Assembly (NCBI GenBank): GCA_016712675.1
Contig: JADJQR010000001.1
Span: 1,736,001-1,800,000 of the forward strand
Direction: 5' to 3'
DNA length: 64,000 bases
Source: a bacterium
GTDB lineage: Bacteria > Krumholzibacteriota > Krumholzibacteriia > LZORAL124-64-63
Shown here: piece after piece, positions 54,043 through 64,000 of the stretch
Layout: every line of letters starts with the position of its first letter
Position numbering within the stretch: the stretch's first letter is position 1
Notes under the pieces: generated by a model
The model's input: only the letters and a program-made list of their open reading frames with translations
Told to the model about the DNA's origin: nothing
Database searches by the model: none
Made by a program: the position numbers and the translations under genes

Positions 54043-55833
54043 ATGTCTCCGGTCCTCTCTGCGGACATCATCGCCAGGGTCAAGGACGAGACCGACATCG
54101 TCGAGGTCGTGCGCCAGCACGTCCCGTTGAAGCCCGCCGGCGCCGTCTACAAGGGCCTGTGCCCGTTCCACAAGGAAAAGACCCCCAGCTTCATCGTCAC
54201 GCCTGCGCGCGCACGCTGGCACTGCTTCGGCTGTGGCACCGGTGGCGACGTGATCTCATTCGTCATGGAGGTCGAGGGCGTCACGTTCCCCGAGGCGGTC
54301 GAGATCCTCGCGCGCCCGCTGGACATCGACCTGTCGAGCGCCCTGCGCGAGGACGAGTCCGAGGGTGAGCGTCGCGCGTTCCACCGCGCGAACGAAGCGG
54401 CGATGGAACTCTGGCGCAACGCGCTGTGGGACGAGCGGCTCGGCTCGCAGGCGGCCGCCTATCTGACCGGCCGCGGCTTCGGCGAGAAGGTGCTGCGCGA
54501 CTACGACGTGGGTTGGGCACCGAGCGTGCCAGGCTGGCTCGAGCAGGGGCTGCGGCGTGGCGGCGTGGACCGCGAACTGGCTCTGCGTGCGGATCTCCTG
54601 CGGCCCAGCGACCGCGGCGGCGAGCCGTTTGCCTATTTCCGCGGCCGGGTTATCTTTCCTGTCAAGATCATTTCGCGCCAGGTCGCCGGATTCGGCGGCC
54701 GCGTCCTCGACCAGGGCGAACCCAAGTACCTGAACTCCTCCGACAGCGTCTACTTCAACAAAGGAAAGCTCCTCTACGGGTTCGAAGCTTCGCGCATGGC
54801 CATTGCCAGGCAGAAGTGCGCGGTGCTCGTGGAGGGCTATCTGGATCTGTTGGCGTTAGCGCAGGCGGGGTTCACGAATGTCGTCGCCACCTGTGGCACG
54901 GCGTTCACGCCGGAGCAGGCGAAGCTGCTGCGGCGCGGCGCGCGCGACGTGGTCCTGATGTTCGACGGCGACAAGGCCGGGCTGAAGGCGGCCGTGCGCT
55001 CGGCGGACATCGCGCTGCGTTGCGGACTGGAGCCGCGCATCGTGCGGCTGCCTGCCGGCAAGGATCCGGCCGACGTGGCCATTGCCGGCGGCGCGGCGCC
55101 GATCGAGGCGGCGCTGAGGGACGCGGTCGGCTACGTGCCGTTTCTCAAGCGGCTGGCCGCCGCGCGCGGCGGTGACCGCATGCTGAGCGAACGCGCAGTC
55201 CGGCAGGTGCTGGCCACGGTCGCGGGCATCGACGATCCCCTGCGGTGCGAGTACGTGCTGCAGGAAGCGGCTGCCGAGTTCGGTGTCGACCTCGATGTGC
55301 TGCGGCAGTCGGTGCCGGCCGCGGGTCCCGGCGAATCGGGGTCCCGCGCGGGCCGGTCCGGGACCGGCGCGAAGCTCGGCGCGGCCCCGGCCGGCGAGGC
55401 GGCAGCTCCGCCCACCGACCGGTCGGTCAGCAGCGGCGGCGGCGCCGCGAGTACGCGCGGTCCGCGGGTGCGCCGCTCGTTGGTGTCGGTGCAGGTGGAG
55501 CGCATAGCCGCCGACATGCTGGCGCACGCGCTACACGATGAATCCGGAGCGGCGGCCCGCGAGTTGGCTGCTGCTGGGGAACTGCCCGGGCTCGATCCGG
55601 CGGCCGCCACCCTGGCAGCCGAGATCAGGGCCTGGGCGTCAGGTCCGGCGGGAACGCCGGGCGTGCGGGAGTGGGTGCTGTCGCGCTGGAACGGCGTGGG
55701 CGACGCGGGCTACCGCGGCTTCGTCACCAGGCTGCTCGATCGCGAGGACATTCCCGCCCGCACCGATCATATCAGGGTGGTCACTGATTGCCTCGCGCGG
55801 CTCGGGCAGGATACCCGGGCTTCGGGGCGTTGA
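54043..55833 (+). CDS. dnaG: DNA primase
   Basis: Makes RNA primers at the replication fork. It has 596 residues. The zinc-binding domain is [11 protein letters not shown] with [11 protein letters not shown]. The RNA polymerase/TOPRIM core has [24 protein letters not shown] and the metal-binding [11 protein letters not shown]. The C-terminal helicase-interaction part is divergent and interrupted by a Gly/Ala/Ser-rich linker (about 430-475). The ATG at 54043 gives the canonical start; earlier in-frame reading is low-complexity. rpoD follows after 35 bp, the conserved dnaG-rpoD macro-operon without rpsU. Confidence 0.95.
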   Translation: MSPVLSADIIARVKDETDIVEVVRQHVPLKPAGAVYKGLCPFHKEKTPSFIVTPARARWHCFGCGTGGDVISFVMEVEGVTFPEAVEILARPLDIDLSSALREDESEGERRAFHRANEAAMELWRNALWDERLGSQAAAYLTGRGFGEKVLRDYDVGWAPSVPGWLEQGLRRGGVDRELALRADLLRPSDRGGEPFAYFRGRVIFPVKIISRQVAGFGGRVLDQGEPKYLNSSDSVYFNKGKLLYGFEASRMAIARQKCAVLVEGYLDLLALAQAGFTNVVATCGTAFTPEQAKLLRRGARDVVLMFDGDKAGLKAAVRSADIALRCGLEPRIVRLPAGKDPADVAIAGGAAPIEAALRDAVGYVPFLKRLAAARGGDRMLSERAVRQVLATVAGIDDPLRCEYVLQEAAAEFGVDLDVLRQSVPAAGPGESGSRAGRSGTGAKLGAAPAGEAAAPPTDRSVSSGGGAASTRGPRVRRSLVSVQVERIAADMLAHALHDESGAAARELAAAGELPGLDPAAATLAAEIRAWASGPAGTPGVREWVLSRWNGVGDAGYRGFVTRLLDREDIPARTDHIRVVTDCLARLGQDTRASGR

Positions 55834-55868
55834 ACCGGTCACCACGGACGCGGGAGCAGGACCGGCGC

Positions 55869-57590
55869 ATGGACAGCAAACGCTTCGATGTCCTTATCGA
55901 GACCATCCGCAGGGAGGCGACCGCCAAGGGCGGCTACATCCTGCACGAGCAGATCAACGACCTGCTGGGCGAAGACTTCACCGTCGAGGAGGTCGACCGC
56001 CTGTACGAGAAGCTCGGCGAGCTGCAGATCGACTTCTACGACTCGGACGCCGAGGCGCAGGATCGGCTTTCCCGGCGCCGCAAGAAGGAGCAGAAGAAGG
56101 TCGCCGCGGCTCGCAAGGTCAGCCGCACCAACGTCAAGTACGACGATCCGGTGCGCATGTACCTGCGCGAAATGGGACGGGTGCCGCTTCTGACCCGCCA
56201 AGGCGAGGTCAACCTGGCCCGCCGCATGGAAGACGGGCGACTGGCCATCGTCGAGGCCACGCTGCGGTCGAAGCACTCGCTGCGGGAACTGCGCCAGACG
56301 GCCAACCAGCTCCTAGCCCAGTCGGTCCATGTCGACGAGGTCATCCAGCAGGACGCCAGCACCTGGAACGTGCATCTGTCGGCCGAGAAGGAAGGCAAGC
56401 GCCTCCTGAAGGCCATCGAAGGCATCGAGAAGCTGCAGAAGGAGCTGGCGGACGCACGCACCGAACTCGAGGCCTGCGCCGACGGCCCGCGTGCGGCGAC
56501 CGTGGCGCGCATGGTCCAGGCGCGCCAGAAGAAGATCATTGAGGCCTTCCTGGCTCTGCAGTTGGCACCCTCCCAGATCGAACAGCTGGCGCAGAAGCTG
56601 CTGCTGGTCCACGGCAAGGTCGAGGACCTGTATGCGCGCATCGCCCGCATCGAGGAATCGGTTGGCGTGGCGAGTGCCGACCTGCCGAATGCGGCGAAAC
56701 AGCCCGGGCTGTCGGCGGAGATGGTGGAGACTCTGCAGGAGGCGCTGAAGGCGGTACGCGTGCACCGCAAGCGCATCCAGGACATCGAGCGGGAAATCGG
56801 GCTCAGCGCCGAGGAGCTTCACCGCATCGGCACTGAGATCGCGCTGGGGCGCCAGCAGGTCGATGCCGCCCAGAAGGAGATGATCGAGGCGAACGTGCGT
56901 CTGGTCATCTCCATCGCCAAGCGCTACACGAACCGCGGACTCGAGTTCCTGGACCTGATCCAGGAGGGCAACAGCGGTCTGATGCGGGCGGTCGAGAAGT
57001 TCGATTATCGAAAAGGCTACAAGTTCTCGACCTATGCGACGTGGTGGATCCGCCAGGCGATCACGCGCGCGATCGCCGACCAGGCCCGTACGATCCGCGT
57101 GCCTGTGCACATGATCGAGGCGATCAACAAGGTCAACCGCGCCAACCGCCAGCTGCTGCAGGAACTCGGGCGCGACCCGAAGCCGGAGGAGGTGGCGGCG
57201 TTCCTGGAGATGCCGCTCGAGAAGGTGCAGGGCGTGCTGCAAGCCAGCTTGGAGCCCGTGAGCCTCGACCGCCCGATCGGCGAGGACGAGGACAGCAACC
57301 TGTCGGATTTCATCGAGGACGACAGCGCGCCGTCACCGGCCCGTCAAGCGGCCCAGAGCATGCTGAAGGACCAGCTCCAGCGCGTGCTCAGCACACTGAC
57401 CCGCCGGGAGGAGAAGGTCATCCGCCTGCGATTCGGGCTGGGGGACGGCACGCCGCGCACGCTCGAGGAGGTGGGTACCATCTTCAAGGTGACCCGCGAG
57501 CGCGTGCGGCAGATCGAAGCCAAGGCGCTGCGCAAGCTGCGGCATCCGAGCCGCAGCCGCAAGCTCAAGGGCTACGGCGAGATGGTGTAG
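55869..57590 (+). CDS. rpoD: RNA polymerase primary sigma factor (sigma70)
   Basis: Housekeeping sigma factor. It has 573 residues. Region 1.1 is at the start ([14 protein letters not shown]). Region 1.2 ([19 protein letters not shown]) is separated from region 2 by a helical non-conserved insertion of about 180 residues. Region 2 has [12 protein letters not shown]-like sequence and [16 protein letters not shown] (-10 recognition). Regions 3 and 4 end with [14 protein letters not shown] and [21 protein letters not shown] (-35 recognition). GGGAGCAGGA precedes the ATG. The recognition helices are canonical and fit the TTGACA/TATCTT-like promoters seen throughout the window. Confidence 0.97.
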   Translation: MDSKRFDVLIETIRREATAKGGYILHEQINDLLGEDFTVEEVDRLYEKLGELQIDFYDSDAEAQDRLSRRRKKEQKKVAAARKVSRTNVKYDDPVRMYLREMGRVPLLTRQGEVNLARRMEDGRLAIVEATLRSKHSLRELRQTANQLLAQSVHVDEVIQQDASTWNVHLSAEKEGKRLLKAIEGIEKLQKELADARTELEACADGPRAATVARMVQARQKKIIEAFLALQLAPSQIEQLAQKLLLVHGKVEDLYARIARIEESVGVASADLPNAAKQPGLSAEMVETLQEALKAVRVHRKRIQDIEREIGLSAEELHRIGTEIALGRQQVDAAQKEMIEANVRLVISIAKRYTNRGLEFLDLIQEGNSGLMRAVEKFDYRKGYKFSTYATWWIRQAITRAIADQARTIRVPVHMIEAINKVNRANRQLLQELGRDPKPEEVAAFLEMPLEKVQGVLQASLEPVSLDRPIGEDEDSNLSDFIEDDSAPSPARQAAQSMLKDQLQRVLSTLTRREEKVIRLRFGLGDGTPRTLEEVGTIFKVTRERVRQIEAKALRKLRHPSRSRKLKGYGEMV

Positions 57591-57620
57591 GGCAGGCGTA
57601 CCCGCCGACCCGTTTTCGGG

Positions 57621-57649
57621 TTGACCGTACCCGGCCCATCGCCTATCTT
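57621..57649 (+). promoter_or_regulatory. Promoter of the tRNA-Ile2/tRNA-Val(CAC) operon
   Basis: TTGACC at 57621-57626, a 17-bp spacer and TATCTT at 57644-57649. A small ACCCG-TTTT-CGGGT hairpin (57608-57621) abuts the -35 box. Confidence 0.8.
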
Positions 57650-57664
57650 GCCCGTCCCGGTCGT

Positions 57665-57741
57665 GGGCCTATAGCTCAACTGGTTAGAGCAGCCGGCTCA
57701 TAACCGGCCGGTCCCTGGTTCGACTCCAGGTGGGCCCACCA
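57665..57741 (+). tRNA. tRNA with CAU anticodon, probably tRNA-Ile2
   Basis: Cloverleaf with encoded CCA. Acceptor GGGCCTA/TGGGCCC, anticodon stem GCCGG/CCGGC with CAT at 57699-57701. The arm GGCTCATAACCGG resembles tRNA-Ile2, whose C34 becomes lysidine to read AUA, more than elongator Met. The choice needs identity-element scoring. Confidence 0.9.
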
Positions 57742-57781
57742 GGCTCCCGCGCATGGCGCGGACCCAGGTTGGAATACGGAT

Positions 57782-57858
57782 GGGCGATTAGCTCAGCTGG
57801 CTAGAGCGCTCGCCTCACACGCGAGAGGTCGCAGGTTCAAGTCCTGCATCGCCCACCA
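57782..57858 (+). tRNA. tRNA-Val (anticodon CAC)
   Basis: Cloverleaf with encoded CCA. Acceptor GGGCGAT/ATCGCCC, anticodon stem CTCGC/GCGAG with CAC at 57816-57818. It is 40 bp after the CAU tRNA on the same transcript. Confidence 0.97.
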
Positions 57859-57901
57859 TCCGTAACACCTTGGGGACAAGCACATTGCAGAGTGGAGAGA
57901 G

Positions 57902-57923
57902 AAGGTGCCGCGGCGCCTTTTTT
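57902..57923 (+). terminator. Rho-independent terminator of the tRNA operon
   Basis: Stem AGGTGC/GCGCCT with a CGCG loop (57903-57918), flanked by AA and followed by a T-run to 57923. Confidence 0.85.
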
Positions 57924-57978
57924 CGTGCCCGGCGCTGCCCGGCGGTGTATGATGTCGGGGGCAGAGCGCGGAGGCGGC

Positions 57979-58683
57979 ATGGACCTGAAGGTGGTGTACG
58001 CGACGCTGGCGGAGGTGGCCTCGCTCGAGGAGCGCTTGGCCGCAGCCCGCGATGCGCGTGAACGCCATGCCCGCCGCGACGACCATCTCGGCGCGTTGGG
58101 GCGGGAACTGGCAGTCGACGCGCAGGTAGCCAGTCAAGCGGTCGCCGAGGCGAACGCGGCCCTGCGAAGGCTCGACCGCGAGTTGAGGGACGTCGAGACG
58201 AAGCTGGCCGAGCACGAGCGAAGGCTGGCGCAGGTGGCGGACGTCCGTCAGGCGGCGGCGGTTCGGCTCGAGGCTGCCTCGCTGGCGCGCCGTCGTGAGG
58301 CGCTCGAGGCTGAGGCGTTGGGCCTGCTCGGTGCGCTCGAGGTTGCGGAGGCGGGCGTCGGTGAAGCGGTCGCCGACGTGGACCGTCAGGCGGCGCGCTC
58401 CCGGACCGAACTGGAAGCACTGGAGCGGGCGGCCGACCGCGGCGCGGCGACCATCGCCGCCGGCCAGGAGGAGTTGGCGCGCCTGGTCTCGCTCCTGCCG
58501 GCGGACCTCGGCCGGCACCTGCGGCGGCTGCAGGAGCGCGGCCTGCAGTCGGTGGTCGTGCTGAAGGGCGGCGCTTGCGGCGGCTGCTTCGCGCAACTGC
58601 CCGCCGCCAGTGCCGGGGAACTCCGGGGCCGGCGCGCGGTGATCCGCTGCGGCGGCTGCGGGCGCGTCGTCATCGAGACCTGA
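57979..58683 (+). CDS. Coiled-coil protein with C-terminal C4 zinc ribbon
   Basis: A 234-residue cytoplasmic protein. Residues about 1-170 form a long antiparallel coiled coil rich in Ala, Arg and Glu. The end carries a zinc ribbon with CGGC...CGGC (GGACGGCFAQLPAA and IRCGGCGRVV). This is the zf-RING_7/CT398-like family, widespread in bacteria, and the chlamydial member interacts with RNA polymerase sigma54 and flagellar proteins. Its function in general is unknown. The ATG at 57979 has GGAGG upstream. It sits directly before rnhA, a neighbour also seen in other genomes. Confidence 0.85.
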   Translation: MDLKVVYATLAEVASLEERLAAARDARERHARRDDHLGALGRELAVDAQVASQAVAEANAALRRLDRELRDVETKLAEHERRLAQVADVRQAAAVRLEAASLARRREALEAEALGLLGALEVAEAGVGEAVADVDRQAARSRTELEALERAADRGAATIAAGQEELARLVSLLPADLGRHLRRLQERGLQSVVVLKGGACGGCFAQLPAASAGELRGRRAVIRCGGCGRVVIET

Positions 58684-58730
58684 TCGCGCGTGGTCTGCGC
58701 CTAGTTCAGACCTGACAGGGATGGGCCCGC

Positions 58731-59471
58731 ATGAGCGGCAACGATCCGCAAACCCTGACCGACCTGCTGCGCGCGCTCGAGCGAAGCGGCGACCTGCGCA
58801 CCCTGGCCCGCGAGTGCGGCCTATCGGTGCGCGAATTGCGGCGGCGATTGGCGATCTGGCGCCGTGAACTCCAGGCCGAACACGAGCCGGACGAGCCGGC
58901 GACCGTCGAGGTGCGGGCCGTCGGCCCGGTCGCATTGCCGTCTTCGGCGTGGCAGGAAGAGCCCGACGAAGGCGAGTCGCCGGCCCCGGCCTCCGGCGCC
59001 GGCGCGGCCGACCGCTTCCCGGTGCTGGCGCCGGCGTCGTCGCTGTTGCGCAGCCCACTGCCGCCGCGGGGCCGGAGCGTCCTGGAGATCTTCACCGACG
59101 GCGCGAGCCGCGGCAACCCCGGCCCGGCCGCGATCGGCGTCCTTTTCCGCCGCAAGGGCGGGGAGGACCTGGCCGAGCACTCCGAGATCATCGGCAGGGC
59201 CACGAACAACGTGGCCGAGTACCGGGCCGTGGTGACCGCCCTGGAATTCTGCCAGCACTGGGGCATCCGCCGGGTCCATCTGAAGCTGGACAGCGAACTG
59301 ATCGTGCGGCAGTTGCTGGGGGCCTACCGCGTCAAGAGCCCTGAACTGAGACCGCTCTACCAGCAGGTGGTGTTCATGAGCCGTGGTCTGGCCGAATTCG
59401 AGGTCACCCATGTGCGCCGGGAACAGAATGCCCACGCCGACGCCCTGGCCAACCGCGCGCTGGACGCCTGA
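58731..59471 (+). CDS. rnhA: Ribonuclease HI family protein with N-terminal helix-turn-helix
   Basis: RNase H domain at residues about 115-246: IFTDGASRGNPGPAAIG (first Asp), NNVAEYRAVVTAL (Glu), LKLDSELIVRQL (Asp) and NAHADALANRAL (final Asp). The complete catalytic set argues for activity on RNA in RNA-DNA hybrids. The N-terminus (about 5-45) has a helix-turn-helix-like segment (LARECGLSVRELRRRL) followed by a disordered acidic linker, not found in E. coli RnhA. The ATG has CAGGGATGGG-type upstream sequence but no strong ribosome-binding site. The transcript leads towards RNase P RNA. Confidence 0.9.
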   Translation: MSGNDPQTLTDLLRALERSGDLRTLARECGLSVRELRRRLAIWRRELQAEHEPDEPATVEVRAVGPVALPSSAWQEEPDEGESPAPASGAGAADRFPVLAPASSLLRSPLPPRGRSVLEIFTDGASRGNPGPAAIGVLFRRKGGEDLAEHSEIIGRATNNVAEYRAVVTALEFCQHWGIRRVHLKLDSELIVRQLLGAYRVKSPELRPLYQQVVFMSRGLAEFEVTHVRREQNAHADALANRALDA

Positions 59472-59495
59472 TCCGCCGCCTGCCCGAAAACCCCG

Positions 59496-59524
59496 GTGAC
59501 AACTCCGCATTGGCGCATTATCCT
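59496..59524 (+). promoter_or_regulatory. Promoter of the RNase P RNA gene
   Basis: GTGACA at 59496-59501, a 17-bp spacer and TATCCT at 59519-59524. The RNA begins eight bases downstream. Confidence 0.8.
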
Positions 59525-59531
59525 GTTACAC

Positions 59532-59924
59532 GTGAGAAGCCGGGGAGGCAGTCGCGTGCCTCCCGAATCCTGTGATACGGGAGGTCCGAGGAAAGTCCGA
59601 GCTCCGCAGGGCAGGGTGCTGGCTAACGGCCAGGGGGAGTGATCCCACGGAAAGTGCCACAGAAAACAAACCGCCTCGGCGCAAGCCGCGGTAAGGGTGA
59701 AACGGCGAGGTAAGAGCTCACCGCACTCCCGGCGACGGGGGTGGCACGGCAAACCCCACCTGGAGCAAGACCAAATAGGGGAGGATGAGGCTGCCCGCCT
59801 CGTTGGCACTCCCGGGTAGGTCGCTGGAGGTCGTCGGTAACGGCGATCCTAGATACATGACCGCCGCCGCGGGTTCCGCAAGGGACCGGCGGTAACAGAA
59901 CTCGGCTTACGACCGGCTTCTCAC
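59532..59924 (+). ncRNA. rnpB: RNase P RNA, bacterial class A
   Basis: Catalytic RNA that removes the 5' leader of pre-tRNAs. Helix P1 is formed by GTGAGAAGCCGG (59532-59543) and CCGGCTTCTCAC (59913-59924). The conserved core is clear: GAGGAAAGTCCGAGCTCC, CACAGAAAACAAACCGC, GGTAAGGGTGAAACGG, GGTAAGAGCTCACCGC, and the 3' AGATACATGACCG with ACAGAACTCGGCTTACG. Size (393 nt) and the CR motifs indicate type A. It lies between rnhA and recJ and has its own promoter. Confidence 0.97.
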
Positions 59925-60003
59925 GTCTGAACGCAACGGTCCCGCGGCGCTCCGCGGGCCAGGGTCGGCTGCCGCCCGGCGGCCGCACAGGAAGCGAGCA
60001 GGC

Positions 60004-61904
60004 GTGGGCGACCCGCGGGTTGATTCCCAGCATTCGGCGCTGCCGGTCGGCGTGTTCACTGGCCGTCCGTGGCGCCGGGGTGTGCCCGTCGAAGAGGCCG
60101 TGCTGGCGGAGATGCGGCGCAAGGTGCCTCTCGACGTACCGGTCTCCGATTGCCTGCTGCGCGTGCTCGCCGCCCGCGGGGTAACCGGTGGCACGGCCCT
60201 CGAGGGCTTCTTCTATCCCTCCCTGGACCAACTCCATGACCCGTTCGAACTGGCCGAGATGGACGCCGCGGTCGAGCGCGTGCGCCAGGCCGCCCGTGAC
60301 GGCGAACGCGTCGCCGTGCATGGCGATTTCGACGTCGACGGCATCACCGGCAGCGCGCTGCTCTACGAGACGCTTTGCGAACTGACGGTCGAGGGTTCGC
60401 GTGTCCGCTGCGAACCTGCCTTCATTCCCGACCGGGCCACCGACGGCTACGGGGTGGCCGGCCGCATGGTGCGCGAATGGGCCGATCGCGGCGTCACGCT
60501 GCTGCTGACCGTCGACACCGGGTCGGCGGCCACGGTGGAGATCGCGTTGGCCCGTGACCTGGGCATGGACGTCGTGGTCCTGGACCATCACATTTTCGAG
60601 GAACGGCCGCGGGCCACGGCCCTGGTCAACCCGCGGCGGGACGGAACCACCTACCCCAACAGCGACCTCTGCGGCGTGGCCGTCGCCTTCAAGCTGGCCC
60701 AGGCGCTGCGGCAGCGGGACCCCGATTGCCTGCCCGACGATTTCCTGTACTCGGTGCTCGACCTGGTGGCGATGGGACTGGTCGCCGACCAGATGGCGCT
60801 GGTCGGCGAGAACCGGATCCTCGTCAAGAAGGGTCTTGAGCGCTTCAACGACCGCGCCTCGATCCGGCCGGGGCTGGCGGCGCTGCTATCGGTCGCCGGG
60901 CTCGACCGGGGCTTCCCGGTGACGACCGGGGATTTCGCCTATCAGCTGGCGCCGCGCATCAACGCCTGCGGCCGCATCGGGCGCGTGATGTCCGCGCTCG
61001 AACTGCTGCTGACGCGGGACCCCAAGCTGGCGCGCTCCCTGGCCGAGGAGGCCGACCGGACCAACAGCCGCCGCAAGGAGCAGGACGCGCGCCTGAAGGA
61101 CGAGGCCATCGCCGCGGCACTGCCGTACGTGCAGCGCGGCGACCCGGGCCTGGTGCTCGCGTCTTCGGAATGGCACAAGGGCATCATCGGCATCGGTGCC
61201 GCGCGCCTGGTCGAGCAGTACCAACTGCCGGTCGTGCTCATCTCGATCGAGGGCGACGAGGCGCGCGGCTCGGCGCGGAGCGTGCCCAACATCGACGTCA
61301 AGACGGTCCTGGACCGCTGCGCGCATCTCCTGGTGCGGCACGGGGGCCACGCCCAGGCCGCGGGGATGACGCTGCGGGCGCGCAACGTCGACGCCTTCCG
61401 GGAGGCGTTCCTGGCGGCGCTGCGGGAGGAGCCTCAGGCCGGCCCGGTGCCCGAGACCTACGACCTCGACCTCGACCTGGCGCACCTGAGCCAACGCGAC
61501 GTCGCGGTGCTGGTGCAGGACCTGGAGAACCTCGAGCCGTTCGGTTCGGGCAACCGCAAGCCGGTCTTCCGCTGCCGCGGTCTACGCCTGCACGCGCTGC
61601 CGGCCTCGCTCAGTGGCGGCCTGCATCTGCGGTTCCGGTTCCGCGGCCCGGCCCAGGCCAACGGCAACGGCGAACCGGCCCTGGCACGCGAGTTCCTGGC
61701 CTTCGGCTGCGGCGAGGCATGGCGGCGCCGCGACGGCGCCGCCAGTGGCACCGGCGCCCCGGGCCCGGGCGGTGGCGCCGGCGACTGGCAGGACCGTGAG
61801 TGGGACATCCTCTTCCAGTTGACCCGCAGCACGTTCCGCCCGCGTGGAGGCGCCTATGACCCCGTGCAGCAGCTGCTGATCGATATCCGGCCGACGGCGG
61901 CGAC

Positions 61905-61908
<4 letters not shown>
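60004..61908 (+). CDS. recJ: Single-stranded-DNA-specific exonuclease RecJ
   Basis: 5'-3' ssDNA exonuclease of recombination and mismatch repair. It has 634 residues. The DHH domain has VHGDFDVDGITGSALLYETL and VLDHHIFEERP. The DHHA1 domain has WHKGIIGIGAARLVE and HGGHAQAAGMTL. The C-terminal OB-like part has ENLEPFGSGNRKPVF, with a Gly/Ala-rich linker near the end. The GTG at 60004 is preceded by AGCAGG. The stop overlaps the start of relA/spoT (ATGA), so both are on one transcript. Confidence 0.93.

Positions 61909-64000
<2,092 letters not shown>

Noticed and set aside
57665-57741. Initiator tRNA-fMet for the CAU tRNA
   Set aside because: The acceptor begins with a paired G1-C72 and the anticodon stem lacks the three G-C pairs typical of initiators. 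Ile2 or elongator Met is more likely.

Overview
This is a high-GC chromosomal segment from a Gram-negative (diderm) bacterium. Kdo transferase and a heptosyltransferase-like GT9 enzyme point to lipopolysaccharide. Lipoproteins, a TTG/GTG-rich start repertoire and long C-terminal FlgD/T9SS-like tails on secreted proteins point the same way. A gingipain-type C25 peptidase, a dockerin-like secreted protein, RCC1 repeats and DUF5683 together suggest an FCB-related candidate phylum such as Eisenbacteria or Krumholzibacteriota. That placement is inference from gene content, not a phylogeny. No rRNA, IS element, prophage or CRISPR array was seen.

Layout. 1-6903: end of a type-2 ileS, then dksA-family, lspA and rluD. 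Behind its own promoter follow a STAS/anti-sigma kinase pair, ruvX and mltG. 7000-17701: a small membrane protein, tRNA-Val(UAC), a block of secreted proteins (dockerin-like, two paralogues ending in SSFGxVKxLFR, and a 1478-aa C25 peptidase), then a SpoIID/LytB-like lipoprotein and NagZ-like GH3. 17807-24456: tRNA-Asp, an M49-like metallopeptidase lipoprotein, queE-queC, and convergently a GT9-waaA-radical SAM operon. 24677-28865: two CNNM/CBS membrane proteins, DUF1844 and a thrombospondin-type-3 outer-membrane protein. 28872-34821: mazG divergent from uvrA, then a histidine kinase and a response regulator. 34939-38490: tRNA-Phe, tRNA-Thr and glmM-glmS. 38491-38883: a remarkable non-coding block of nested inverted repeats and a five-copy tandem array. 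38884-46364: an RCC1-repeat secreted protein, ridA, tRNA-Sec, DUF5683, lepA, lepB and hemW. 46475-57590: hrcA-grpE-dnaJ-rsmE, yqeY-cvpA-mutS2, dnaG-rpoD. 57665-64000: tRNA-Ile2(CAU), tRNA-Val(CAC), a zinc-ribbon coiled-coil protein, RNase HI, RNase P RNA, recJ and a 3'-truncated bifunctional relA/spoT.

How it works together. Most of the window is housekeeping: translation quality, protein export and lipoprotein maturation (lspA, lepB), peptidoglycan supply and turnover (glmM, glmS, mltG, spoIID-like, nagZ), LPS core, heat shock, DNA repair and replication, and stringent response (dksA family, relA/spoT). The accessory character lies in the secreted-protein block (7.5-14.7 kb), the RCC1 protein and the structured repeat block after glmS. 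Twelve sigma70-type promoters can be read by eye, and they share a 17-bp spacer with a -10 of the TATCTT/TTATCC/TATCCT kind. A tRNA-Sec gene implies that the organism makes selenoproteins, although none is identified in the window.
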